From Clostridia bacterium (lineage in GTDB: Bacteria > Bacillota > Clostridia > Christensenellales > Borkfalkiaceae), in the NCBI GenBank assembly GCA_017445995.1, contig JAFSRT010000023.1:62001-126000 (forward strand): a stretch of DNA of 64,000 nt, written 5' to 3'. This document shows positions 50,867 through 59,665 of this stretch, one piece after another. Under the pieces are notes generated by a model that was given only the letters and a program-made list of their open reading frames with translations, ran no database searches and was not told where the DNA came from. Made by a program: the position numbers and the translations under genes. How positions within the stretch are numbered: the stretch's first letter is position 1; each line of letters starts with the position of its first letter.

Positions 50867-51997
50867 TTAGTCCTTTTTATTGTTTATATAATAATCGTAA
50901 GCGTTAAGCGTTTCGATATATATTATTCTTTTTTTACTTAAAAGATGTTGCATCTCTTCTTTTAAGCACTCTATAAAAGATAGGTTAAAATCCTTTTTAA
51001 AAAGTGCGCGCAACCTTTCAACCCCTTCGTAATCCCTGTTCTTTTCCACCATATCGGCAACGAATATAAGTTTTCCTAAAAGGGACATATTCGCCTTCCC
51101 CGAAGTGTGATATTTTATTGCGTCTATAATCTCGTCGTCGTCGATTTTAAGTATATTTTTCGCCACGTAAGCCCCCAAAAACGCGTGAACTACCGGCGCA
51201 ACCATACCTTCTTCTATCTGAAATCCTTCAACCGTTTTATAGTCAACGTATTTCGCAACGTCATGTAAAAGCGCCGACAGGCGGACTTTTTCGGGGTTAA
51301 GTTTTAATTCGCTTGCCTTTGACAGCGCGCTTACCATAACTTCCGCCGTATGATAAAGCCGTTTTTCGGGTAATTGCGATTTTACGTATTCGGTATATTT
51401 ATCGCCCTTATATAGCCCGTTGTCTTTAATATATTTCGCTATCTTTTCGTCCGCCAACCCGTCAAGCGGAAGCGAAAGGGAAGCATACACCCTTATTCTC
51501 GTCGACGAAAAATCTTTTCCCCTATATTTTAACAGAATAAAATCTTTATTAAACGCCTTTTTAAAATACTCTCTTTCTTTTTCGTAGTCGGCGTTAATAC
51601 CGTCCCTGTCGACGACCGTAAGGGTGGCGCAACTTAAAATGCGTTCCGGATTTCGCCACGAACCAAACGATAAAAGACTGTCCCCGCCGATAATAAAATA
51701 GAGTTCGTCGTTAGGGTATAGGCTTTTAAAATATTCGAGAGTAATATACGAATAACTCGTGCCTTCCTTTTTTATTTCGAAATCGGAAACGCAGGCCTTA
51801 TTAACGCCGTCGAAGGCGATAGACAGCATATTAAGTCTATCGGTGCAACTTTCAGAAATAACTTCTTTATGGGGCGGTAAGAAAGTAGGGACGACGATAA
51901 GTTTATCAAGCCCCAACTCTTTTATTGCGTTTTTACAGATATTTACGTGTTCTTCGTGAACGGGATTAAAAGTTCCCCCAAAAATACCGATTTTCAT
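50867..51997 (-). CDS. nadD: Fused nicotinate-nucleotide adenylyltransferase (NadD) and HD hydrolase (YqeK)
   Basis: A 376-residue fusion. Residues 1-190 are NadD: GIFGGTFNPVHEEHVNI, VPTFLPPHKE, FIIGGDSLLSFGSW, STRIRVYASLSLPL. Residues 195-376 are a YqeK-type HD domain: KRLYHTAEVMVSA, SALLHDVAKYVD, HAFLGAYVAKNIL, AIKYHTSGKANMSLLGKLIFVADMVE. In Bacillus these are separate neighbouring genes; YqeK cleaves Ap4A. ATG 51997 has no ribosome site but an AATAAT seven bases upstream with a TTGATT 17 bases before it, suggesting a leaderless mRNA. Confidence 0.94.
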   Translation of the reverse strand: MKIGIFGGTFNPVHEEHVNICKNAIKELGLDKLIVVPTFLPPHKEVISESCTDRLNMLSIAFDGVNKACVSDFEIKKEGTSYSYITLEYFKSLYPNDELYFIIGGDSLLSFGSWRNPERILSCATLTVVDRDGINADYEKEREYFKKAFNKDFILLKYRGKDFSSTRIRVYASLSLPLDGLADEKIAKYIKDNGLYKGDKYTEYVKSQLPEKRLYHTAEVMVSALSKASELKLNPEKVRLSALLHDVAKYVDYKTVEGFQIEEGMVAPVVHAFLGAYVAKNILKIDDDEIIDAIKYHTSGKANMSLLGKLIFVADMVEKNRDYEGVERLRALFKKDFNLSFIECLKEEMQHLLSKKRIIYIETLNAYDYYINNKKD

Positions 51998-52086
51998 TAT
52001 TACTATTATTGCACATTTTTCAATTAAAATCAATATTTTGGTATTAAATAAAAAACATAAGTCAATATTATTTGCGGGGGTTATTT

Positions 52087-52875
52087 ATGAAAAACGGAAT
52101 ATTGAAAAAATCTTCGGACACGGCGTTCGTTTTCGTCGCTTGTTTTTTGTTGTCTTTCTTTATATTTAACTATTTTACTAAACGCCCGTATTCTTACGTC
52201 TTGGCGTTAAGCCTTTCGCTTGCCGTATCGGTTCTTGCGTTTAAGATTATTTCAAGCGCATATATAAGCAATAAGAACGCGTCGGGAAACAGCCGTCTTG
52301 TTAAAAACACGCTTAACCATTTATGTTTAAGCAAAGAAAAGGACGTTAAAGATTTATTTTATTCCGCGTTTATAAAAAAGGGCTACGTTGCCGAAATAAA
52401 AAGGCGGTATATTCTTCTTCCGAAGGAAAAACTGCAACTGTTTTTCGTTTTCTCGTTCGACGGGCTTACCAAAAAAGACGTGGTGGCGGTTTACAATATG
52501 CTGTCGCAATCTAACCGCGCCGTAATTTACACAAACGAAATATCCGAAGAAGTTAAAGATTTCGTAATACGCTTTAATAAAAAAATCAACGTCTTTTACG
52601 GGAAGGAAGTATTTGACTTTCTAAAAGACTGCGAAGTTCTGCCCGATATCGACTTCGTTTTAGAAGAAATCACCGCGCCCAAAATAACCGCTAAAACCTT
52701 TATCGAAAAGAAAAAAGCCAAAAACTATTTCGTCTTCGGCATTATCTTTTTATTGTTATCCTTTTTCGTTCCGCTTAAACTCTACTATATTATAGCGGGC
52801 GGAATTATGATATCTTTGTCGTTATTTGCAAGATTATTCGGATATATCCCGGAAAAAAAGGACGCGTATATCTAA
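52087..52875 (+). CDS. Membrane protein of unknown function
   Basis: A 262-residue protein with two N-terminal helices (about 10-60), a cytoplasmic middle of 150 residues rich in charged residues (LLPKEKLQLFFVFSFDGLTKKDVVAVYNMLSQSNRAVIYTNE in parts) and two C-terminal helices (about 215-255). The middle resembles a small restriction-endonuclease-like or Rossmann-type domain but lacks a decisive motif. ATG 52087 has a GGGGG site. Divergent from nadD-yqeK, convergent with yhbY. Confidence 0.75.
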   Translation: MKNGILKKSSDTAFVFVACFLLSFFIFNYFTKRPYSYVLALSLSLAVSVLAFKIISSAYISNKNASGNSRLVKNTLNHLCLSKEKDVKDLFYSAFIKKGYVAEIKRRYILLPKEKLQLFFVFSFDGLTKKDVVAVYNMLSQSNRAVIYTNEISEEVKDFVIRFNKKINVFYGKEVFDFLKDCEVLPDIDFVLEEITAPKITAKTFIEKKKAKNYFVFGIIFLLLSFFVPLKLYYIIAGGIMISLSLFARLFGYIPEKKDAYI

Positions 52876-53165
52876 AACTCTATATGGTTTACTTTTTCCG
52901 ACAGGCTTCTTCTGTAAAACACGAGTTTACGCCCCGTGTGGCAGACGAATTCCGCGCCTAACTTTTCTGCGATAATAAACCCCGTCTCTTTTACGTCAAG
53001 TCCCGAATTTAATAAAACGGTAACCTTAATTAGTTCCCTTTTTTCTATCGCCTTATCAAGGCTGTCTATTAAACTATCGTTCACGCCGAGTTTTCCCACC
53101 TGAGTTACGCTGTCTATATTCGACGCTAACGAACGAAGATTGCTTCTTTCTTTGCTTGTCAACAT
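52872..53165 (-). CDS. yhbY: YhbY/CRM-domain RNA-binding protein
   Basis: A 97-residue CRM-domain protein: LTSKERSNLRSLASNIDSVTQVGKLG, LIDSLDKAIEKRELIKVTVL and HTGRKLVFYRRS. YhbY binds pre-50S particles. The start overlaps nothing but lies 14 bases after obgE, with which it often forms an operon. ATG 53165 follows a GGGGG site; the longer frame is inside obgE. Confidence 0.95.
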   Translation of the reverse strand: MLTSKERSNLRSLASNIDSVTQVGKLGVNDSLIDSLDKAIEKRELIKVTVLLNSGLDVKETGFIIAEKLGAEFVCHTGRKLVFYRRSLSEKVNHIEF

Positions 53166-53178
53166 TTTTATCCCCCTT

Positions 53179-54441
53179 TTAGTCGATAGACTCAAACTCT
53201 TCTCCGCCGATTATTACGGTGGATTTCTCGTTTGCGCCCATCTTACGTAGTTGCGATATAACGCCCCTGTCTTTAAGCACCTTTTGAAGGTAGGCAAGCG
53301 AGTTCATATCGGTCATTACTACGTTTCTCTTTAACACGTCTACCAGCGTGCCTATTACTACGAAGGTGTCGCCTTCTTTTAATATCTCGAAGTCGAGCCG
53401 TTCAGGTTTAACGTAATTAAACTCTTCGTATTTAAGCGGTTCAACAGGCGGAAGTTTCGATAACACTTTCATAATCTCTTGTTTAAGAAGGTCTACCCCG
53501 TCCCCGCTTATAGCACTCATTTTAACTATCTTATATTTTTTTCCGACCTTATCGCGAAAGACTTTAAGATTTTCTTCCGCGCCGAAGACGTCGCATTTAT
53601 TAGCGACGATTATCTGCTTTAACTTTATAAGTTTCGCGCCGTATTTTTTAAGTTCTTCGTTGATTTTTAAGAAATCGTCGTAAGGGTCTCTCCCTTCAAT
53701 GCCAGACATATCGACTACATGAACTAACATTCTCGTTCTTTCTATGTGCCTTAAAAACTCCGTGCCAAGCCCTGCGCCTTCACTTGCGCCTTCAATTAAC
53801 CCCGGAATATCTGCTATCGTGAACTGACTGTCGAAAACGTCGCAAACGCCAAGGTTTGGCGATAGCGTCGTAAAATGATAGTTCGCTATCTTCGGCCTTG
53901 CTTTCGTGATTTTACTTAAAAGGGTACTTTTCCCGACGTTCGGAAAACCTACTAACCCCACGTCCGCTATCGTTTTAAGTTCTAATATAACCTGTTTCGT
54001 TTCCGTCTTTTCGCCCGTTTGAGAAAAGTGCGGGGCGTGTCTTCTCGCGCTTTTAAATCTCGCGTTTCCCTTACCGCCTTCCCCGCCGATTAAAACCACC
54101 CGCTTTTGCCCGTCGGTGAACATGTCGGCAATGATATTGCCCGTCTGCCTGTCCCTTATAACCGTTCCTAACGGAACTTTTAACACAAGGTCTTCCCCTT
54201 GTCTTCCGAAACACTCTTTCGGTTGACCGTTAGCACCGCTTTCGGCAACGTATTTGGTTTTATAATAGTAGTCGGAAAGGCTTGTGATTTTGGAATCGGC
54301 AATAAATATTATATCTCCGCCCTTTCCGCCGTCGCCACCGTCAGGGCCACCGCCTACCTTTCCTTTAAAATGCAGAAAGGAAGTGATACCGCTTCCGCCG
54401 TCCCCTGCTTTTATAGTTATTATCGCTCTGTCAACAAACAT
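53179..54441 (-). CDS. obgE: GTPase ObgE/CgtA
   Basis: A 420-residue protein: glycine-rich Obg domain (about 1-158; GGPDGGDGGKGGDI, GEGGKGNARF), G domain (P-loop GFPNVGKST, DIPGLIEGA, NKCD) and the C-terminal OCT domain (about 340-420). ObgE controls late 50S assembly and, in Bacillus, entry into sporulation. A GGTG site precedes ATG 54441. Operon nth-obgE-yhbY is likely, given six-base gaps. Confidence 0.97.
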   Translation of the reverse strand: MFVDRAIITIKAGDGGSGITSFLHFKGKVGGGPDGGDGGKGGDIIFIADSKITSLSDYYYKTKYVAESGANGQPKECFGRQGEDLVLKVPLGTVIRDRQTGNIIADMFTDGQKRVVLIGGEGGKGNARFKSARRHAPHFSQTGEKTETKQVILELKTIADVGLVGFPNVGKSTLLSKITKARPKIANYHFTTLSPNLGVCDVFDSQFTIADIPGLIEGASEGAGLGTEFLRHIERTRMLVHVVDMSGIEGRDPYDDFLKINEELKKYGAKLIKLKQIIVANKCDVFGAEENLKVFRDKVGKKYKIVKMSAISGDGVDLLKQEIMKVLSKLPPVEPLKYEEFNYVKPERLDFEILKEGDTFVVIGTLVDVLKRNVVMTDMNSLAYLQKVLKDRGVISQLRKMGANEKSTVIIGGEEFESID

Positions 54442-54447
54442 ATATTT

Positions 54448-55077
54448 TCACCTTTTTTTAATCTTCTTTTCGCAAAGCGCGGTTATAGGACAATTATCGC
54501 AATCGGGCTTTTGCGCCTTGCAAAAACTTCTGCCGAGATAGATTAGGTAGTGATGCGCTTTTGCCCAACTCTTTTTATCGATAATTTCCATAAGCCCCGT
54601 TTCCGTTTTTAATACGTTGTCCGCCGAAACGAGACCTATTCTGTTGCTTACCCTGAAAACGTGCGTATCGACGGCTATCGCGTCCCCGTGAAAAGCAACC
54701 GCATAAACGACGTTCGCCGTCTTTCTGCCAACCCCCGCAAGCGACCGTAAGTCTTCCAAATTGTCGGGAACTTGTCCGTTAAACTTTTCGATTATATCAT
54801 TACTTGCGCTTAATATGTGTTCGGCTTTCGTCTTATAAAGCCCGCAGGAAAAGATGTATTTTTGCAGTTCTGCCTGACTTAACGACACCATCTTTTCGGG
54901 CGTATTATACTTTTTAAATAATTCCGCGGTAACTTTATTCACCCTTTCGTCCGTGCATTGCGCGGAAAGAATAACCGCGATAAGCAGTTCGTAAGGGGTG
55001 TTAAATCGTAATGCGGGCTTGTCCGCAAAGTTTCGGGATAAAACCGAAACTATTTCCGCCACTTTTTTCTTTTCCAT
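54448..55077 (-). CDS. nth: Endonuclease III
   Basis: A 209-residue DNA glycosylase/AP lyase: helix-hairpin-helix LAGVGRKTANVV with the catalytic lysine, VDTHVFRVSNRI with the aspartate, and the Fe-S cluster cysteines CKAQKPDCDNCPITALC. It removes oxidised pyrimidines. ATG 55077 fits the family N-terminus; the frame beyond it runs through promoter-like sequence. No clear ribosome site. Confidence 0.95.
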   Translation of the reverse strand: MEKKKVAEIVSVLSRNFADKPALRFNTPYELLIAVILSAQCTDERVNKVTAELFKKYNTPEKMVSLSQAELQKYIFSCGLYKTKAEHILSASNDIIEKFNGQVPDNLEDLRSLAGVGRKTANVVYAVAFHGDAIAVDTHVFRVSNRIGLVSADNVLKTETGLMEIIDKKSWAKAHHYLIYLGRSFCKAQKPDCDNCPITALCEKKIKKR

Positions 55078-55139
55078 AGTAATACAGAAATATATTAACA
55101 CAACCCGTCTTTTTTTACAAGCCGTTAAGCACATTAAAA

Positions 55140-55397
55140 TCAAATCATTTTTATTATTTTGCCGTTTGCAGTCTCTTTAATTAAGAAAAATCCCACGAAA
55201 CTCTTTAAGACTTTGCCGTAAACGATTTTCTTGCACAGTTTTAAGTTTTCCTTTTGTATCATTACCGAAAGACCGCACCCGATATTCGCTTCTTTCGGGG
55301 TTAGCACAACTTTCGACGGCACGCCCCATTTTTTTAGGTTATCGGACAGCATAAAAGTATCTATTCTCGACCTGAACGAAATAATTATATATTCCAT
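55140..55397 (-). CDS. DUF3343 protein (putative Se/S carrier-like)
   Basis: An 85-residue protein with IIISFRSRIDTFMLSDNLKKWGVPSKVVLTPKEANIGCGLSVMI. The DUF3343 pattern is a helix, a PxP-type loop and a conserved cysteine (IGCGLS). DUF3343 genes tend to lie beside cysteine desulfurase genes, as here (divergent, 87-base gap). Role in sulfur or selenium relay is proposed only from context. Confidence 0.85.
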   Translation of the reverse strand: MEYIIISFRSRIDTFMLSDNLKKWGVPSKVVLTPKEANIGCGLSVMIQKENLKLCKKIVYGKVLKSFVGFFLIKETANGKIIKMI

Positions 55398-55484
55398 ATC
55401 TTTCTCCTTTGCATAATCTATAAAAGATTTCTATACAATATAATATTCTTTTTAATTTATTTTTGATACATAAAGGAGTTGTCT

Positions 55485-56606
55485 ATGATTTATTTCGACA
55501 ATGCGGCAACGGGCGGATTTAAGCCTTATCAGGTATTAGAAACCACGGAAACGGTAATGAAATATTTGTGCGCAAACCCCGTCCGAAGCGGACACAGGCT
55601 TGCCCTTACGGGCGCGGAGATTATTTTTAACTGCCGAAAAAACTTTTCGGAATACTTAAACGCGCCGTTAGAGAAAATTATCTTTACCAAAAACTGCACC
55701 GAAGCGCTTAATATCGCGATTTTGGGAACTGCCCTGTCGGGCGGACACGTTATTACCACCGTTTACGAACATAATTCCGTTTTGCGTCCCCTTTCCTATC
55801 TTCGGGAAAAGGGAATAATTACTTTCGACGTCGTTGCGCCGTCAGACACACACTCGCTTACCGAAAACGTTTTAAGCGCGGTAAAAAGCAATACGTATAT
55901 GATAATACATACCCTTGCTTCAAACGTTACGGGCGAAACCTTCGACGTTAAAAAGTTGGGCGAATTCTGTAAAGTAAATAATATTTTATTATTATGCGAC
56001 GGGGCGCAAGCGGGCGGACATATAAAAACCGATATGCGCGAGAACAATATCTCTATGCTTGCCCTTGCGGGACATAAAGGGTTATGCGGTATTATGGGGT
56101 CCGGCGTTTTAGCAATCGCCGAAAACGTTTCCCCGTCCCCCGTAATGTTCGGCGGAACGGGGACGGAATCGTTTAACCTTGCCCAACCGACGCTTTATCC
56201 CGAACGGCTTGAAAGCGGAACGCCTAATCTGCCTGCAATCGCGTCCTTAAACGAAGGGCTGTCTTACGTTTCTAAAAATCAGCGAACCATTAAAGACGTT
56301 TTATTTTCCCATACAAAATACCTTATTGAAAAACTTTCCGATATAAATAAAATAACCGTTTACTCTAAACCGAACCCCGTCGGAATAGTTTCCTTTTCGG
56401 TAGACGGAAAAGACAGCAACGAAATAGCCGAAAGATTAGATAAAGAATACGATATCGCCGTCCGTTCGGGGCTTCATTGCGCCCCGCTTTGCCATAAATA
56501 TCTGGGGACGGAAAAAGAAGGGCTAATACGGGTCAGTTTTTCTGTGTTTAATTCGACGCGTGAAATAAACTTTTTATGTAATGCGCTTAATAAAATAATC
56601 GGTTAG
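55485..56606 (+). CDS. Cysteine desulfurase-like PLP enzyme
   Basis: A 373-residue class-V aminotransferase: IYFDNAATGGFKP at the start, the PLP lysine in LAGHKGLCGIMGSG, the histidine region CDGAQAGGHIKTD and the catalytic cysteine loop RSGLHCAPLCHKYLG. These features mean a cysteine desulfurase of the CsdB/SufS-like group, giving persulfide sulfur. ATG 55485 has an AAAGGAG site. The divergent DUF3343 gene may be a partner; no SufU or IscU scaffold gene is next to it. Confidence 0.92.
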   Translation: MIYFDNAATGGFKPYQVLETTETVMKYLCANPVRSGHRLALTGAEIIFNCRKNFSEYLNAPLEKIIFTKNCTEALNIAILGTALSGGHVITTVYEHNSVLRPLSYLREKGIITFDVVAPSDTHSLTENVLSAVKSNTYMIIHTLASNVTGETFDVKKLGEFCKVNNILLLCDGAQAGGHIKTDMRENNISMLALAGHKGLCGIMGSGVLAIAENVSPSPVMFGGTGTESFNLAQPTLYPERLESGTPNLPAIASLNEGLSYVSKNQRTIKDVLFSHTKYLIEKLSDINKITVYSKPNPVGIVSFSVDGKDSNEIAERLDKEYDIAVRSGLHCAPLCHKYLGTEKEGLIRVSFSVFNSTREINFLCNALNKIIG

Positions 56607-56908
56607 ATTTTTTTAATATCTTCGGCGACCTTATAAAGTATTTTTCTTTTTTTATCGTCTAACACGGGCGACAACATAGCGACGAACTTATCTACGTCCG
56701 CGTCGGAAAGAGTGCCGTTTTCCTTGCCACGTTTTGCTTCTTTATAAATAGCGGATAACAATTCGTTCTGGTTTTTGCCGTCGAACTTCTGCGCGATACT
56801 GCCGATAAGGTTAAACAGCCCGCCGTTGGTTTGCGAACTATTGTTGCCGTTATTTTCTTTTCCCGACTTATTTTTCTGACTTTTTACGTAATCGTTAAAA
56901 TTATCCAT
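56603..56908 (-). CDS. Small hydrophilic protein of unknown function
   Basis: A 101-residue protein: an Asn/Ser/Lys-rich linker (about 10-40), then a helical domain (LFNLIGSIAQKFDGKNQNELLSAIYKEAKRG and LSDADVDKFVAMLSPVLDDKKRKILYKVAEDI in parts). Good ribosome site AAGGAGAA before ATG 56908. It overlaps the end of the desulfurase gene by four bases on the opposite strand. Not recognised; could be a sporulation or stress protein. Confidence 0.75.
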   Translation of the reverse strand: MDNFNDYVKSQKNKSGKENNGNNSSQTNGGLFNLIGSIAQKFDGKNQNELLSAIYKEAKRGKENGTLSDADVDKFVAMLSPVLDDKKRKILYKVAEDIKKI

Positions 56909-56983
56909 AATATTCTCCTTTTTTTCTTTTACTTTCAATTTTATAGTATGAAAAACATATATTATATTGTTAGCAGGTTAAAT

Positions 56984-57268
56984 ATGGAAATATTACGGTT
57001 TTTGTTAAGTTTTTTCGAAAACGAATATCAGAACGGAAAATATAAACCGATTATCGAATTACTTAAAAACAACGATTTCGATTTAAGTTCGGTGATAAAA
57101 AACTTTAATCCTTCCGATTTCGCGCCGATTATTTCGACCTTTTTTAACGAAGGCGAAAAAAAATCGTCGGAAGTTTTTTCTTCCGACGATAACGGCTTAC
57201 TGCCCGTTTCTTCTTTTGCCGACAGCGACGTAATCTATGCGCTGAATAAGTTTTTCGCTAATAATTAA
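56984..57268 (+). CDS. Small protein of unknown function
   Basis: A 94-residue protein starting MEILRFLLSFFENEYQNGKYK, helical, with an acidic Ser-rich C-terminal half (SSEVFSSDDNGLLPVSSF). ATG 56984 has an AGCAGGT site; an in-frame ATG at 56948 would add 12 residues. Divergent to the preceding gene, 76 bases apart; both could be controlled together. The 3' end overlaps the CtpA-type gene by 11 bases on the other strand. No family recognised. Confidence 0.65.
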   Translation: MEILRFLLSFFENEYQNGKYKPIIELLKNNDFDLSSVIKNFNPSDFAPIISTFFNEGEKKSSEVFSSDDNGLLPVSSFADSDVIYALNKFFANN

Positions 57269-58565
57269 GTATATCTAACGCCCTTTCTATTCCTTTGTCG
57301 GTATTAACGGCGTTTTCCCCGCTTGCCGTTATGCCTTGCCCGTGAATACAGGTCTTTTTATCGGGTTGATAAATATACGCCGTGGTAAGTTTTATTGCCG
57401 TCTGTGTAAGCGCATTTACCATCGTCGTCTGCATAATGCCTTTCCCGAAAGTCCTTGCAACGCCGTCTTCACTCTCTATTATTAAACAGTCTTCGTTAAA
57501 CGCGCTTTTATAATATAGCATCGCGCCGATTAAACACTCGGACGCCGACGCCGTGTTCCTATTTGCAAGCACGGTGATTTTTTCTATATCGTTATTAAAA
57601 TTATTCCCCGTCGCCTGATACGCAGTATAATTTCCGTTCTTGTCCTTTGAGTAGGCGATAACGGGATTTTTTTCGTCCGAAGAAATAAGGTAAGAAGATA
57701 TTTCGCGCAATACGTCCATATCCCCGCCACCGTTGTCGCGAAGGTCTAAAATAAGTTTGGTTTTCCCCGCTTCTTTCATATAGTTCATTGCCGTTTTTAT
57801 CTGGCTACCCGCACCGCCCTGAAACTGGTGCAGACTTATATACGCCGTGTCTTCATTTAATATAGACGTACCGCCGTCTTTTACGGTAAAGGAAAGGGGA
57901 TTAGTGCCTTCCGATATAAACTCGCCCGTCTTATCCTTATCTCGGTAAACAACGTAAGAAGTTATAAATACCGATTTAATTATAGTCGCGCTTTTTTCTT
58001 CGCCGTTCCGCCTGAAATATATCGTTATACTCTCGTTCTCGTTTACCTTCCCGAAAAAGTCGAAAAGTTGGCTTTTCTTATCAAACGAATAACTCTCGCC
58101 TTGATATTCGCACGCAATTATTTCGTCCCCTTTTTTAAGCCCGCTTTTATAAGCAGGTGAATTAGGGGTAACGTAGTAAACGGACAGCGCGTCGCTGTTT
58201 CGTAACAGCGAAATACCGAACCCGAAATAGTTGCCCCTGTCCGTTCTTATAACGTCGGCAAACTCTTCACTCGTGTAGTATTCGGAATATTCGTCGAGAA
58301 GATAAGTCGCTATCGCTTTTGCATAGTCTTCGTCGGTAAACTTTTTAACCTTGCCGTCTTCTTCCGAATAGTAGTATTTATCTATCATACTGATAACCCA
58401 AGAGGTTTCGCTTTTATTCCCCTTTATAATAAGGTTAGTTAAAAACCCGCAACAAAAAGAAAGAACTATTATAATGCAAAGAAAAACGGCAGAAGTAGTT
58501 TTTCCCTTTCTTCCGCCTTTTATTTCGTTGTTATTTACCGTTTCGTTTTTTAATTCTTTACTCAT
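57258..58565 (-). CDS. C-terminal processing protease, S41 (CtpA-like)
   Basis: A 435-residue protein: N-terminal membrane anchor (about 25-45; TSAVFLCIIIVLSFCCGFL), a PDZ domain (about 110-190; NSPAYKSGLKKGDEIIACE), and the S41 protease core with LILDLRDNGGGDM, catalytic serine in ANRNTASASECLIGAM and lysine in GKGIMQ. CtpA-type proteases trim exported proteins, and CtpB feeds the sigma-K signal in Bacillus by processing SpoIVFA. A sporulation role here is possible but not shown. Coupled to the next regulator with a 3-base gap. Confidence 0.93.
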   Translation of the reverse strand: MSKELKNETVNNNEIKGGRKGKTTSAVFLCIIIVLSFCCGFLTNLIIKGNKSETSWVISMIDKYYYSEEDGKVKKFTDEDYAKAIATYLLDEYSEYYTSEEFADVIRTDRGNYFGFGISLLRNSDALSVYYVTPNSPAYKSGLKKGDEIIACEYQGESYSFDKKSQLFDFFGKVNENESITIYFRRNGEEKSATIIKSVFITSYVVYRDKDKTGEFISEGTNPLSFTVKDGGTSILNEDTAYISLHQFQGGAGSQIKTAMNYMKEAGKTKLILDLRDNGGGDMDVLREISSYLISSDEKNPVIAYSKDKNGNYTAYQATGNNFNNDIEKITVLANRNTASASECLIGAMLYYKSAFNEDCLIIESEDGVARTFGKGIMQTTMVNALTQTAIKLTTAYIYQPDKKTCIHGQGITASGENAVNTDKGIERALDILNY

Positions 58566-58568
58566 ATT

Positions 58569-59609
58569 TTATTTTACAAGTTTAACTATCGCCGTAATAA
58601 GCCTGAAAGTAACCGCGTCCGAAAACTTTCGTATATTAAGCCCCGTAGCCCTTTCTATTTTATCGAGACGGTACATTAAAGTATTTCTGTGCATAAACAG
58701 TTTTCTCGACGTTTCGGAAACGTTAAGGCTATTTTCCAAAAACTCTTCGGCGGTGTTTATCATATCTTCGTCGGAAAAAATCTCTTTCGACGTTTCGTCG
58801 AGTAACACCGACAGATATTCGCTTAATTTATATTTCGGCAGGTCTTCAAGCATCTTTATCACCATATACTCCTTAAACGAGTGTATGTTGCCTTTCGACG
58901 CGACCGACTTACTCATACGGTAGGCTGTAATCGCCTGATTATAAGAAGTGTTTACGTCGTAAATGGATTTGACCGTTCCGCCTATCGATATTTTTGTTTT
59001 AACCCCCGTCTCTTCTATTATCGACTGATAAAGGTAGTATGCGTATTCGTTCGAAGAACAATACTCGTCGTTTTCGGCGTTCACGAACTTAACGACGGCG
59101 CAACTCTTTTCGTCCGACTTAACGACGAAATCGAGACTGTCGTTATTGTAGTTTTCAAGTAGCGGAATAATATCGTCCGTCTTGCCGTTCTCGGTTACTA
59201 TCGAAAGAACGAAACACGGCCGTTCGGGAATATTGAACTTTCCGATATTTATTCTTAACTGAATATAGTTAAGTTCGCCGTATAAAACCGCCTTATAAAA
59301 CTCGGTACGGGAAAGTTCCATTTCCTTAAAGAAATAGTTTTCGATAAGTTCGCTTATTAAAAGCGCATAGTTCTGTTCGGTTTTGCCCGTTCCCGTTATT
59401 CTTCCGAAGTACTTTTTATTTTTATAGTTTATCGGGAAAAGCGTTCTTCCGTTCACGGTGTCTGCAATAATCTTGTCGATATTTTTATTGACCGTTTCGC
59501 TTGCACCGACGTTGCCCGCAATCCCCACGCCTTCGGAATTAAACAGAGCCATTTCAAGCCCCGTTTTCTCTTTTATTCCTTTAATAAAACTCTTAATATC
59601 CTGTTCCAT
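58569..59609 (-). CDS. PucR/CdaR-family transcriptional regulator
   Basis: A 346-residue protein: an N-terminal sensor of about 130 residues (GLEMALFNSEGVGIAG, LFPINYKNKKYFGRI), a middle GGDEF-like CdaR domain (TKISIGGTVKSIYDVNTSYNQAITAYRMS) and the C-terminal PucR helix-turn-helix (NVSETSRKLFMHRNTLMYRLDKIERATGL). The family controls sugar diacid or purine use and competence-like pathways. Its target is unknown; the protease gene is directly downstream and may be cotranscribed. Confidence 0.92.
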   Translation of the reverse strand: MEQDIKSFIKGIKEKTGLEMALFNSEGVGIAGNVGASETVNKNIDKIIADTVNGRTLFPINYKNKKYFGRITGTGKTEQNYALLISELIENYFFKEMELSRTEFYKAVLYGELNYIQLRINIGKFNIPERPCFVLSIVTENGKTDDIIPLLENYNNDSLDFVVKSDEKSCAVVKFVNAENDEYCSSNEYAYYLYQSIIEETGVKTKISIGGTVKSIYDVNTSYNQAITAYRMSKSVASKGNIHSFKEYMVIKMLEDLPKYKLSEYLSVLLDETSKEIFSDEDMINTAEEFLENSLNVSETSRKLFMHRNTLMYRLDKIERATGLNIRKFSDAVTFRLITAIVKLVK

Positions 59610-59665
59610 TTATGATACCTTTATACACATTATATACTATCTTGCGGTTTTTTTCAACAAGAATA

